Positions 8,059 through 16,661 of a stretch of DNA of 64,000 nucleotides are shown here, piece by piece. The DNA lies in assembly GCA_013378335.1 (NCBI GenBank), contig CP040556.1, positions 1,488,001 through 1,552,000 of the forward strand, given 5' to 3'. The position numbers and the translations under genes were made by a program. The notes beneath the pieces were generated by a model, which was not told the origin of the DNA, did not search any database, and was given only the letters and a program-made list of their open reading frames with translations. Within the stretch, counting starts at the first letter, position 1. The number at the start of each line of letters is the position of its first letter. This DNA is from Streptococcus sanguinis. Its GTDB lineage: Bacteria > Bacillota > Bacilli > Lactobacillales > Streptococcaceae.

Positions 8059-11000
8059 CTATTTATAACGAGGTGATGCAAAACCACGGATATTTCCATG
8101 ACCGATGCGGTAAGTATTGCGTTTAACTTCGTTGTTACTGTTACCTTCAATCGTGTGAATGATGCCATTTTCGACTTTTTCGACAATACCGATATGATCA
8201 GCCCAGCCATCGTTTTGCTGGGTATCTTTGTCCCAGTTAAAGGTGATGATATCACCTGCACTAGGTGTCGAATTGCCATCTTCATTCCAAATGCCTAATC
8301 TCTTGAAAATATTAATATGACGCTCTACACCACACTCGCGGCCGATAAGATCGCTCAAGCCCTCTCTTTGGAAAATAACCGTCGTGAAAATGTCACACCA
8401 GTCATCTGTATTTTTTACAGCATAGCCAACCGGCAGCGGTCTGACACTGTTATAATCGTTGACCAAGCGCTGATGCTCAGCACTGCCTCCCTTGACACCT
8501 ACCATAGCAGCTGCCGCCGCAAGTACGCGGTCTCGCTGATTGGTAGCTGCCTGAGGACGGTTCACGGAGATAGAGGTCTTTTCTCCACCAGCTCCCTGCA
8601 GCTGATTTTGATTATTTAAGTAGTACAAGTGAACATTGTACTCGCCTGCATTATTCTTATGGTCACGCGCATATACATGCTTACGATAAGTACCATCAGC
8701 CTGACGATCCGCTGTGTACCATTGGACATCATCTTGGCCATTCGCTTCTGACCAAGTCGGCAGGTAAACTGTCTTGAGACCTTCTGGTGCCACAATGCCT
8801 GATACTACAATATCAAACTCTCCAGTATCGTTATTTTTATTTTGAAAACTGATTTTACCCTGCGGCTTACTGATTGACACATTGGTCTTGATGCCGCCCG
8901 CCCCAACCAGCTTGCCATCATTTTGCACATAGTAGAGATGGATATTGTATTCGCCCTGAACGTTGTTATGGTCACGCGCATATACATGTTTACGATAAGT
9001 GCCGTCAGCTTGACGCTCTGCGTCATACCACTTAATGTCATCTTGGCCATTGGCCTCTGACCAAGTTGGCAGGGATACGCTCTTGAGACCGCCTGGAGAG
9101 ACGATTCCTGAAACGACAATGTCAAAATCGCCTGTTTCGCTGTTGCGATTTTGAATGCTGATTTTACCTTGCGGTTGACTGATAGAAACCTTAGTCTTGA
9201 TACCACCAGCTCCAACTAACTTACCATCATTTTGCACATAGTAGAGATGGATATTGTACTCACCTTGGACATTGTTATGGTCGCTCAGGCGAACTCGTTT
9301 ACGATAAGTACCGTCAGCTTGACGCTCTGCGTCATACCACTTGATGTCATCTTGGCCATTGGCCTCTGACCAGGTTGGCAGGGATACGCTCTTGAGACCG
9401 CCTGGAGAGACGATTCCTGACACCACAATATCAAAATCACCCGTTTCGCTGTTACGATTCTGAATACTGATTTTACCTTGCGGTTGACTGATAGAAACCT
9501 TAGTCTTGATACCACCAGCTCCAACTAACTTGCCATCATTTTGCACATAGTAGAGATGGATATTGTATTCGCCCTGAACGTTGTTATGATCGCTCAGGCG
9601 AACTCGTTTACGATAAGTACCGTCAGCTTGACGCTCTGCGTCATACCACTTAATGTCGTCTTGGCCATTGGCCTCTGACCATGTTGGCAATGATACGCTC
9701 TTGAGACCGCCTGGAGAGACGATTCCTGACACCACAATATCAAAATCACCCGTTTCGCTGTTGCGATTCTGAATGCTAATCTTGCCTTGTGGCTTTGGCT
9801 TATCTAAGGAAATGGTCGTTTTAGTTCCTGTGACACCAACAAGTTGACCATCATTCTGAACATAGTAGAGATGGATATTATACTCACCCTCAACCATCTT
9901 GTGATCGCTCAGGCGGACTCGTTTCCGGTAGGTACCATCAGCCTGACGTTCTGCTGTGTACCATTTGATGTCATCTTGGCCATTGGCCTCTGACCATGTT
10001 GGCAGAGAGACAGTTTTAAGACCACCAGGGGATGAGATACCTGAAACCACGATATCAAAATCGCCAGTTTCTTTGTTTCGATTTTGAATACTGATGGTGC
10101 CCTTAGGTTTGCCAAGAGAAACGGTCGTTTTAGTGCCGCTTACACCAACCAAGCGGCCGTCATTTTGAACATAGTAGAGATGCACATTGTACTCGCCCTG
10201 CACATGATTGTGATCGCTGATGCGCACCCGCTTACGATAGGTACCATCAGCCTGACGCTCTGCTTCATACCACTTAATGTCATCTTGGCCATTGGCCTCT
10301 GACCAAGTCGGCAGAGAGACAGTTTTAAGACCACCAGGGGATGAGATACCTGAAACCACAATATCGAAATCACCCGTTTCGCTGTTACGATTCTGAATGC
10401 TGATTTTACCCTGTGGCTTGATGACAGATACATTAGTTGTAGTACCGCCAACACCGACTAATTGACCGTCGTTGCGGACATAATAGAGATGGACATTGTA
10501 CTTGCCAACTGAATCCTTATGTCTGCTAGAATCAACAGAAACTTTATAGGTCCCATTGGCCTGCTGAGTGGCTGTGTACCAGATAATATCGTCTTGACCA
10601 TTAGCTTCAGACCACACTGGAACACTAACAACAGACACTCCATAAGGAGCGGAAACGTTTGAAATCACAATATCAAAGCTGCCGTTGACATTATTCTTAT
10701 TCTGAATACTGATGTTACCCTTTAAAGGCTGCTTAGCAAGAGCAGACTGCTGGGTAAATCTCCCAGTGTAATCAACGCTATGGTCAAATACATGCTTGCC
10801 AGCTAACAGCTGAGCCTGGGCTGTAAACTGCCATGCTCCAGCGCCACTATTGTATTTGAGAGATTTAGCTCCATCAAGATTTAAATTAGAAGACGGATAC
10901 TGAGCCACCCAGAAGTTGCTATAGCCAAATTGCGATGTATTAACCGGTCCCTTGCTGCGAAGATTATTTTGATCCAGCCAGCTAGCGCTAGTATAATACA

Positions 11001-11934
11001 TCAGGTTAGAATAACCCAGTCTGCGCATCTCATCCGCCCAAGCCTGGGTATGCTGGTTAATCCCATTTTGCATTTTAGAATCTTCCATGTCATTGACCAT
11101 GACTGTGTTTTTAGGAAGACCTAGTCTATTAGCAAAGGCAGCGTAATAACGAGCTTCGGCTCTCGCTTCTTCATCGTTAGTATAGTGCGAGAAGGCATAG
11201 GTCGATACTTGTAAACCAGCTCCCTGAGCGTTTCTCACTTGAGACTCGGCAAATGGATTGGTGTAATGGGTTCCTTCTGTCAGTTTGACAACGACACCGC
11301 CAACCCCTTGCTGGGCTAATTTACGATAGTCGTCTACGCTGATATGGCCATTGTGGCTGCTGACATCTACAAAGGAAGTACCTTTAATCTCTGCTTGGGA
11401 ATTCCCGCGGGCTGCCTGAGACTTTGACCCAGCATTATAAAATACAGTTTTTCCAGCATTACTAGCTTTTGGTGCTGATGCTACTGCAGGACTGGCCTTT
11501 GGCTCTGAGGCAGTAGCAGAATCTGCAACAGAAGAGCTTGCTTTTGCTGACTGATCAGCTGCAGTTTCATTCTGATTAGAAGGAGTTGCGTCTGACTGAG
11601 TTTGCCCTTCTGGCTTAGCAGAAGCTACCTGAGTTTCTACAGGAGCTGATTGAGCTGCTCCTCCAGACTCAACAGCTGTTCCTACAGCATTCGTTACTTG
11701 CTCCTCTTGCTTAACTGCTTGAACCGACTGTTCAGCAGTTGCCAATGCTACAGTCGGCTGATTAGCCGTTTGTGATGCAGCAGCATTTACTATCTGATTC
11801 TGGGAACTAACAGACCTTTCTGTTTTTAAAATTTCTGACTCAGCGATTGTATGTTCCTCGGCTTTTGCAACATTGGCAGTCGCTGCCAACAAAATAGCCG
11901 TACTCGCTAAATAAACCAATTCTTTCGATTTCAA
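8059..11934 (-). CDS. Secreted bifunctional murein hydrolase: GH25 lysozyme, seven Bsp-like repeats, CHAP
   Basis: Exported cell-wall hydrolase of 1,291 residues. A signal peptide (hydrophobic residues 8-20, Ala-x-Ala near 25) is followed by an Ala/Ser/Gln-rich linker to about 183. A GH25 muramidase domain follows (about 185-400, DVSSHNG, VNDMEDS, DHSVDYTG acidic residues). Then come seven repeats of about 103 residues of the GBS Bsp-like type (each starting GxISxQN and containing WSEANGQDD), which probably bind the wall. A C-terminal CHAP domain (about 1135-1291) has Cys in WCDIF and His in ADHIGIVE. It can therefore cut both glycan and peptide bonds. The CHAP plus Bsp-repeat architecture resembles LytF, the competence-induced fratricin of S. 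gordonii, but no com-box is seen upstream. The start is TTG with GGAG seven bases upstream. It lies just past the tpiA terminator with no clear promoter. Confidence 0.88.
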   Translation of the reverse strand: MKSKELVYLASTAILLAATANVAKAEEHTIAESEILKTERSVSSQNQIVNAAASQTANQPTVALATAEQSVQAVKQEEQVTNAVGTAVESGGAAQSAPVETQVASAKPEGQTQSDATPSNQNETAADQSAKASSSVADSATASEPKASPAVASAPKASNAGKTVFYNAGSKSQAARGNSQAEIKGTSFVDVSSHNGHISVDDYRKLAQQGVGGVVVKLTEGTHYTNPFAESQVRNAQGAGLQVSTYAFSHYTNDEEARAEARYYAAFANRLGLPKNTVMVNDMEDSKMQNGINQHTQAWADEMRRLGYSNLMYYTSASWLDQNNLRSKGPVNTSQFGYSNFWVAQYPSSNLNLDGAKSLKYNSGAGAWQFTAQAQLLAGKHVFDHSVDYTGRFTQQSALAKQPLKGNISIQNKNNVNGSFDIVISNVSAPYGVSVVSVPVWSEANGQDDIIWYTATQQANGTYKVSVDSSRHKDSVGKYNVHLYYVRNDGQLVGVGGTTTNVSVIKPQGKISIQNRNSETGDFDIVVSGISSPGGLKTVSLPTWSEANGQDDIKWYEAERQADGTYRKRVRISDHNHVQGEYNVHLYYVQNDGRLVGVSGTKTTVSLGKPKGTISIQNRNKETGDFDIVVSGISSPGGLKTVSLPTWSEANGQDDIKWYTAERQADGTYRKRVRLSDHKMVEGEYNIHLYYVQNDGQLVGVTGTKTTISLDKPKPQGKISIQNRNSETGDFDIVVSGIVSPGGLKSVSLPTWSEANGQDDIKWYDAERQADGTYRKRVRLSDHNNVQGEYNIHLYYVQNDGKLVGAGGIKTKVSISQPQGKISIQNRNSETGDFDIVVSGIVSPGGLKSVSLPTWSEANGQDDIKWYDAERQADGTYRKRVRLSDHNNVQGEYNIHLYYVQNDGKLVGAGGIKTKVSISQPQGKISIQNRNSETGDFDIVVSGIVSPGGLKSVSLPTWSEANGQDDIKWYDAERQADGTYRKHVYARDHNNVQGEYNIHLYYVQNDGKLVGAGGIKTNVSISKPQGKISFQNKNNDTGEFDIVVSGIVAPEGLKTVYLPTWSEANGQDDVQWYTADRQADGTYRKHVYARDHKNNAGEYNVHLYYLNNQNQLQGAGGEKTSISVNRPQAATNQRDRVLAAAAAMVGVKGGSAEHQRLVNDYNSVRPLPVGYAVKNTDDWCDIFTTVIFQREGLSDLIGRECGVERHINIFKRLGIWNEDGNSTPSAGDIITFNWDKDTQQNDGWADHIGIVEKVENGIIHTIEGNSNNEVKRNTYRIGHGNIRGFASPRYK
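8570..10725 (-). repeat. Seven tandem Bsp-like repeat units inside the lysin gene
   Basis: Seven units of about 309 bases. Units 4, 5 and 6 encode almost identical protein; unit 1 and unit 7 are the most divergent. High nucleotide identity among central units makes unit number prone to change by recombination or misassembly. Confidence 0.85.
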
Positions 11935-11952
11935 CTTTTCTCTCCAACTTTT

Positions 11953-11982
11953 AAAAAACTTGTCACCTTTGGGAGGACAAGT
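11953..11982 (-). terminator. Terminator of tpiA
   Basis: ACTTGTC pairs with GACAAGT around an eleven-base loop and is followed by six U on the minus strand, between tpiA and the downstream lysin gene. Confidence 0.75.
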
Positions 11983-11998
11983 CTTTTTTCAACATTTT

Positions 11999-12757
11999 TT
12001 ATTTTACAAAATCAAGCAATGCCAAGAAGCTTTCAGCTTCAAGTGATGCACCACCAACAAGAGCACCGTCAACATCAGGACAAGCCATGTAAGACGCAAC
12101 ATTTTCAGGTTTTACAGAACCACCGTACTGAACGCGAACCTTGTCTGCTACTTCTTGACCAAAGTCAGCTGCGACAACATCACGAACTGCTTTACACATC
12201 TTTTGAGCGTCGTCTTGAGTTGCTGACTTACCAGTACCAATAGCCCAGATTGGCTCATAAGCGATAACCAATGATGCAACTTGCTCAGCTGTCAAGTCTT
12301 TCAAAGCAGCTGATACTTGAGCACCAACGAATTCTACTGCTTTACCAGCTTCGTAAGTTTCAAGCGATTCACCACAGCAGATGATTGGCACCAGACCATT
12401 GCGGAAGATAGCGTGCGCTTTTTTGTTGATGTCTTGGTCTGTTTCATGGAAATAATCGCGGCGTTCTGAGTGACCGATAACGATGTAGTCAACTCCAACT
12501 TCTGCAAGAACTTTAGGGCTGTTTTCACCAGTGAAGGCACCTGCATCTTCAAAGTAAGCGTTTTGGGCTGCAACTTTAAGATTGCTTCCTTTAGCTGCTG
12601 CCAAAACAGTCGTCAAATCAAGTGCTGGAGCAGCGATACCAGCTTCTACTAAATCTGAAGAAGGAAGCTTAGAAGCAACCGCTTCTACAAAAGCCTTTGC
12701 TTCTTCAGGATTTTTGTTCATTTTCCAGTTACCAGCAATAAATGGTTTACGTGACAT
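11999..12757 (-). CDS. tpiA: Triosephosphate isomerase
   Basis: Glycolytic TIM-barrel enzyme interconverting dihydroxyacetone phosphate and glyceraldehyde 3-phosphate, 252 residues, full family length. GNWKMN (catalytic Lys), IGHSERR (electrophile His) and [11 protein letters not shown] (catalytic Glu) are all present, as is the C-terminal YGGSVKPEN phosphate-binding loop. I start at ATG 12757, which has AGAGG nine bases upstream, rather than the in-frame GTG two codons before. It has its own promoter and terminator; the lysin gene lies 64 bases downstream on the same strand. Confidence 0.97.
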   Translation of the reverse strand: MSRKPFIAGNWKMNKNPEEAKAFVEAVASKLPSSDLVEAGIAAPALDLTTVLAAAKGSNLKVAAQNAYFEDAGAFTGENSPKVLAEVGVDYIVIGHSERRDYFHETDQDINKKAHAIFRNGLVPIICCGESLETYEAGKAVEFVGAQVSAALKDLTAEQVASLVIAYEPIWAIGTGKSATQDDAQKMCKAVRDVVAADFGQEVADKVRVQYGGSVKPENVASYMACPDVDGALVGGASLEAESFLALLDFVK

Positions 12758-12791
12758 ATTCACACACCTCTTCTATTTTATTTATAGTAAT

Positions 12792-12800
12792 ATTGTAACA
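12792..12800 (-). promoter_or_regulatory. Probable tpiA promoter (extended -10)
   Basis: On the minus strand TGTTACAAT gives a TG-extended -10 about 35 bases before the tpiA start. A TTTATT lies 17 bases upstream as a weak -35. The rest of the 280-base gap to rmlD holds only the rmlD terminator. Confidence 0.45.
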
Positions 12801-12977
12801 CAGTTGCATGAAATAATAAAGGTTATCCACAGAATTTCATTAAATTGAAACATCTTTATTTTAAGGGGATAAGATCTGTGGAAAATTTTTCTCATTCTCA
12901 TTTTCCACCCGTATCTTCAAGTCAGCTCTTTCTCCACCAAAGTACGCGCCTGAAAATCACTTCTTGAGTCTGCCAGA

Positions 12978-13013
12978 AGAAAAAACAGAACCTAGTCTGA
13001 GACTAAGTTCTGT
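12978..13013 (-). terminator. Terminator of rmlD
   Basis: ACAGAACTTAGTCT / AGACTAGGTTCTGT forms a near-perfect long hairpin followed by a U-rich tail on the minus strand, just downstream of rmlD. Confidence 0.85.
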
Positions 13014-13037
13014 CGCTGTTATCAACTTCAAAGAGAA

Positions 13038-13892
13038 TCACTGTTTCTTCTCTTGCTTGTAAAACTCTTTCAAAGCATCCTGCCAAGTCGGAATGACAAA
13101 ACCTGTAGCCTTGGCCTTAGCCAGGCTCATAGTGGAGTTGAAAGGCCGCTTAGCCTTGGCCGGGAATTTGCTGGAATCAACTGGCTGGACTTCCACATCC
13201 GTATCTTTGAGAATTTCCACTGCAAAGTCATACCATGTCGTGTCCTCTGCAGCGTCATTAGACAGATGGTAATAACCAAATTCCTTTTGATTTTCAGCCA
13301 GATAGGTCATAAACTCAGCCAGCGTACGAGTCCAAGTCGGACGGCCATGTTGGTCATTGACTACAGTCAGAGTTTTGTGCGTCTTGGCAAGATTTTGCAT
13401 GGTAAAGACAAAGTTTTTACCGTAGTTACCAAAGACCCAGGCAGTACGGATAATATAGAAACGACTAGAATATTTCTCAACCAGCTCCTCGCCCATGCGC
13501 TTGGTACGGCCATACTCAGTCTGCGGATCCGGCCGGTCATCTACTTCCCACTCCTCACCGACAGACTTTTGACCATCAAAGACATAGTCTGTTGAGATGT
13601 AGACTAAGGTTGCTCCGTGTGCTTCTGCAGCTTTTGCCACATTTTCAGTCCCGGTCACATTGATGGCATAGTCCAGCTCTTTTCCTTCGTCCTCAGCCGC
13701 ATCAACAGCGGTATAGGCTGCGCAGTGATAGACCAAGCTTGGCTTGACCTCCGCAAAGACCTTGTCCACCATTTGGGCATTGGTAATATCCATTTCAGCC
13801 ACATCAACAGCCACATACTCCTCATTGCGCTCATCCAAAAGATAGCGAAGCTCTGTACCCAGCTGTCCATTCGCACCTGTAATTAAAATCAT
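13038..13892 (-). CDS. rmlD: dTDP-4-dehydrorhamnose reductase
   Basis: Last enzyme of dTDP-L-rhamnose synthesis, a short-chain dehydrogenase of 284 residues using NAD(P)H. TGANGQLG at residues 5-12 is the dinucleotide-binding loop; STDYVFDG and the YGRTKRMGE catalytic Tyr-x3-Lys follow. The product feeds the rhamnose-containing wall polysaccharide of streptococci. The ATG is preceded by GAAAGGAAAG. It has its own extended -10 promoter, embedded directly after the terminator of the neighbouring gtr genes, and a strong terminator. The other rml genes are not in the window. Confidence 0.95.
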   Translation of the reverse strand: MILITGANGQLGTELRYLLDERNEEYVAVDVAEMDITNAQMVDKVFAEVKPSLVYHCAAYTAVDAAEDEGKELDYAINVTGTENVAKAAEAHGATLVYISTDYVFDGQKSVGEEWEVDDRPDPQTEYGRTKRMGEELVEKYSSRFYIIRTAWVFGNYGKNFVFTMQNLAKTHKTLTVVNDQHGRPTWTRTLAEFMTYLAENQKEFGYYHLSNDAAEDTTWYDFAVEILKDTDVEVQPVDSSKFPAKAKRPFNSTMSLAKAKATGFVIPTWQDALKEFYKQEKKQ

Positions 13893-13930
13893 TTGTCTTT
13901 CCTTTCACATCATAAACATTCAATGAGTTT

Positions 13931-13962
13931 ATTATAACAAAAAAAGCAGAAAAAATCTGCTT
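13931..13962 (-). terminator. gtrC terminator whose U-tract runs into the rmlD -10
   Basis: AAGCAGA / TCTGCTT around a five-base loop is followed by seven T on the minus strand and then immediately by TGTTATAAT. The terminator of the upstream gtr genes therefore abuts the extended -10 (13939-13931) of rmlD, and the -35 position falls inside the hairpin. The rest of 13963-14153 shows no gene. Confidence 0.75.
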
Positions 13963-14153
13963 GGTTGAATCATACCTCTAGTCATTTTTAGAAAATAAAA
14001 TCTCTTACTTTTTACACTCCATATATAAATGATTCAATATTATGCAAGTGATAATCAGAAAACTCAGCATCATTTCAAATTGACAGTATAAACTTTAACA
14101 ATGCATAATCATATTAAAATGAATTTTTTCCTTATTTCTCTCTTAGAAATATT

Positions 14154-15637
14154 CTACTTCATGATAACAAATAATTCATTATTTTCAAGATAAATATTAT
14201 ATAACTTTGTTTCTTCAAGTAATGTATAATTTTCACTACTAAAATCTATATTAGCAATATCGATTAATTTGAAATCTACGTTTAAGTTCGTTATGCTATT
14301 AAATCTCAATGTCATATCCCAAGAAACATTCGTATTTGGCATAATCAAACTTTTTAACATTGGATAAACAGAAGCTGTATTGTTAAATACTGGAGAATCC
14401 GAAAGAAAGCGATTCACATTAATAACTGTTTTTTCGGGTGTAATGTACTTGTTTAGAGAGGAAGCTAGTATTATGCTCTGTGCTTTGAACATTTCATTTT
14501 GTTGTTTTAAACTGCTGACAAAAGTAAAAGAGAAAGATAAGAAATAAAAAAATAATAATCCTGATACGAGAGACTTCCCTCTACGTAGAATTTTGCTCTT
14601 TTCAACGCACTCTAAGCTAACGATTAAGAGAATAGTTAGAAAAATTCCATACCCATATTCATATCTTGGTCTCATCAGGTAATAAGGGTTAGATAAAATC
14701 AAATATGTTCCATAGCTAAGTACACTTCCTAAACTTAGCCAAATCAGCATGTAAATAAAGTTTAAAAGGATTTTTGTTCTGGATAAACGAATCACACTGA
14801 TAGTTAAGAGAAATACAGCAAGTATAGTTAATAAAACCCAGATAGTTGAACTTTGAAAAAATATATTCTTCAAATATCCTGTAGCATTCACCCCAATTAT
14901 TTTAATCATCCCTAATCCTTTTGGAATATCAGCTTGGTCAGCAAAAACAGGAGGCTTTATAAAAATTTGTATACGATATAAAACCAAACCAATTACATAT
15001 GACACGATTGAGATGAAAATTTTAGGAATTTCTTCTTTAAAAAGTTTGCCTTCTAGTAATTCTAAAAATATTAGAGTCAATGTTACCAGAATATAGACTC
15101 CCGAAGAAGCTTGGTAAGAATTGCACATTAAGAATATACCAACAACTGACATGATTCCAAATATTTTTTTATTATCCCAAAAAATAAATGGGATAATTGA
15201 AACTAATATACTTAAAGTCATAAAAGGATTGTCAAACCTAAAACTTAATGGCTCTAAAAACCATGGATTAATCCCTATAATAGTTGAAACACATGCTGTT
15301 ATAAAAGAAATCTTTTTATCGGGATATAAGACAAATAATAAGATTAAGCTAGCCAGAGATAAAAAACATGCTGACAGAATATGAGGAGTTAATCCTAGAT
15401 CTGTCAAATGATCTCCCCCTGTATCAAACGAGCAGAATATTCACTTAAATATCTTGAATAGTGTTCAGAGAATCCTGAATAACCTTGTAATTGTCTTCCA
15501 ATGTCATCAATAAAGGGATACTCAGCTAAACCGACATTAATATTGACCACTGAATAAATAATAAAAATAAGCAGGGCAGACGATTTATTTAAAAGAAGAT
15601 AGTTTTTAAAATCAGAAAAACGTTTTCGGAAAATCAT
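14154..15637 (-). CDS. GtrC/GtrII-like membrane glucosyltransferase, frameshifted as sequenced
   Basis: Polytopic membrane transferase of the Glucos_trans_II (GT-C-like) type, which uses polyprenyl-phosphate glucose to decorate a polysaccharide outside the membrane. Two frames cover it: 15637-15404 encodes the N-terminus (ending SRYLSEYSARLIQGEII) and 15407-14154 encodes the rest (LTDLGLTPHILSAC onward, about ten hydrophobic segments, ASSGVYIL motif). Adding one G to the five-G run at 15415-15419 yields a single 494-residue protein reading QGGDHLTDLGLTP, the family's usual length. The ATG overlaps the stop of gtrB by four bases. The gene is distinctly AT-rich compared with its neighbours, hinting at transfer. 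A tandem split pair translated by TTGA coupling is the alternative. Confidence 0.75.
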
Positions 15638-16560
15638 TTACTCTTCTCCTTAATCACATAAATCGGCCGATGCTTGGTTTCCATAAAGATTTTGCCAATG
15701 TATTTGCCTAGGATACCGATGGTCAGTAGCTGAAAACCACCGATAAGGAGAATGACAGTCATGAGGGATGGCCAGCCCGATGTCGGGTCACCAAAAACCA
15801 AGGTACGGATAATAATTACTCCCATCAGGATGAAGGCTAAAATCCAAGACAGGATACCTCCTAAAAAGGCGATGTTGAGCGGCGCATCAGAGAAATTGAC
15901 AATGCCTTCCAAAGAATAGTTAAAAAGGGACCAGAAATTCCAAGAGGTCTTACCTGCCACTCGTTCGACATTTTTGTATTCCAAGTACTCGGTATTAAAG
16001 CCAACCCAGGCAAAAATCCCCTTGGAGAAGCGATTGTATTCTGAAACATCCAGAATGGCCTCTACCATCTGACGGCGCATCAGTCGGAAGTCACGCGCAC
16101 CATCCACCATCTCTACCTGACTAATCTTATTAATCAGTTTATAAAACAGATTGGCAAAAAAGCTCCGGATAGGTGGCTCTCCCTCTCGAGTAGTGCGACG
16201 GGTCCCCACACAGTCCAGTTCTGGATTCATGTCCAACATAGCTTTCATCTCAATCAGAAGCTCGGGCGGATCCTGCAAGTCCACATCCATGACCGTCACC
16301 AAATCCCCGCTTGCCTCTTGGAGCCCAGCATAGAGCGCTGCTTCTTTTCCGAAATTACGAGAAAAGGACAGATAGTGCACATCAGGACAACGACTGCTGA
16401 GCTCACGTAGAACAGCCAAGGTCCGGTCTGTCGACCCGTCATTGACAAAAATATATTCAAACTGGTCACGGATTTGATATTTCACCGCTTCCATGGCTTC
16501 ATGAAACAAAGGAATAGACTCTTCTTCATTGAAACATGGAACAATCACCGAAATTGTCAT
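15634..16560 (-). CDS. gtrB: GtrB-like polyprenyl-phosphate glycosyltransferase (GT2)
   Basis: Membrane-anchored GT2 transferase of 308 residues that charges undecaprenyl phosphate with a sugar, probably glucose, on the cytoplasmic face. The GT-A domain begins ISVIVPCFNEEESI, has the nucleotide-binding VNDGSTD and metal-binding VMDVDLQDPPE, and is followed by two C-terminal membrane helices (about 230-255 and 265-290), as in GtrB/DPM1-like proteins. GGAGATTAAA precedes the ATG. The gtrC-like acceptor-side transferase follows with a four-base overlap, so the two form one operon. Together with rmlD next door this suggests side-chain modification of the rhamnose polysaccharide; that link is inferred from position. 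Confidence 0.85.
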   Translation of the reverse strand: MTISVIVPCFNEEESIPLFHEAMEAVKYQIRDQFEYIFVNDGSTDRTLAVLRELSSRCPDVHYLSFSRNFGKEAALYAGLQEASGDLVTVMDVDLQDPPELLIEMKAMLDMNPELDCVGTRRTTREGEPPIRSFFANLFYKLINKISQVEMVDGARDFRLMRRQMVEAILDVSEYNRFSKGIFAWVGFNTEYLEYKNVERVAGKTSWNFWSLFNYSLEGIVNFSDAPLNIAFLGGILSWILAFILMGVIIIRTLVFGDPTSGWPSLMTVILLIGGFQLLTIGILGKYIGKIFMETKHRPIYVIKEKSK

Positions 16561-16594
16561 TTTAATCTCCTACTATTTTTATATATTACATCCT

Positions 16595-16628
16595 ATTATA
16601 ACAAAAAACTAGGCGAAAACCTAGTTTT
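16595..16628 (-). terminator. metY terminator fused to the gtrB promoter
   Basis: AAAACTAGG / CCTAGTTTT around a six-base loop is followed on the minus strand by U residues and then TGTTATAAT (-10 at 16600-16595). It terminates metY and overlaps the start region of the gtrB-gtrC transcript. Confidence 0.75.
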
Positions 16629-16661
16629 ATTCTTATTTGCTTAGTCTATAGACCTTGAAAA

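Noticed and set aside
9285..10454. Several minus-strand frames of 60-140 codons in the lysin repeats
   Set aside because: They are out-of-frame readings of the Bsp repeats, share its periodicity and have no ribosome sites.
11935..12000. Com-box for the LytF-like lysin
   Set aside because: No TACGAATA-like element is present in the short upstream gap.
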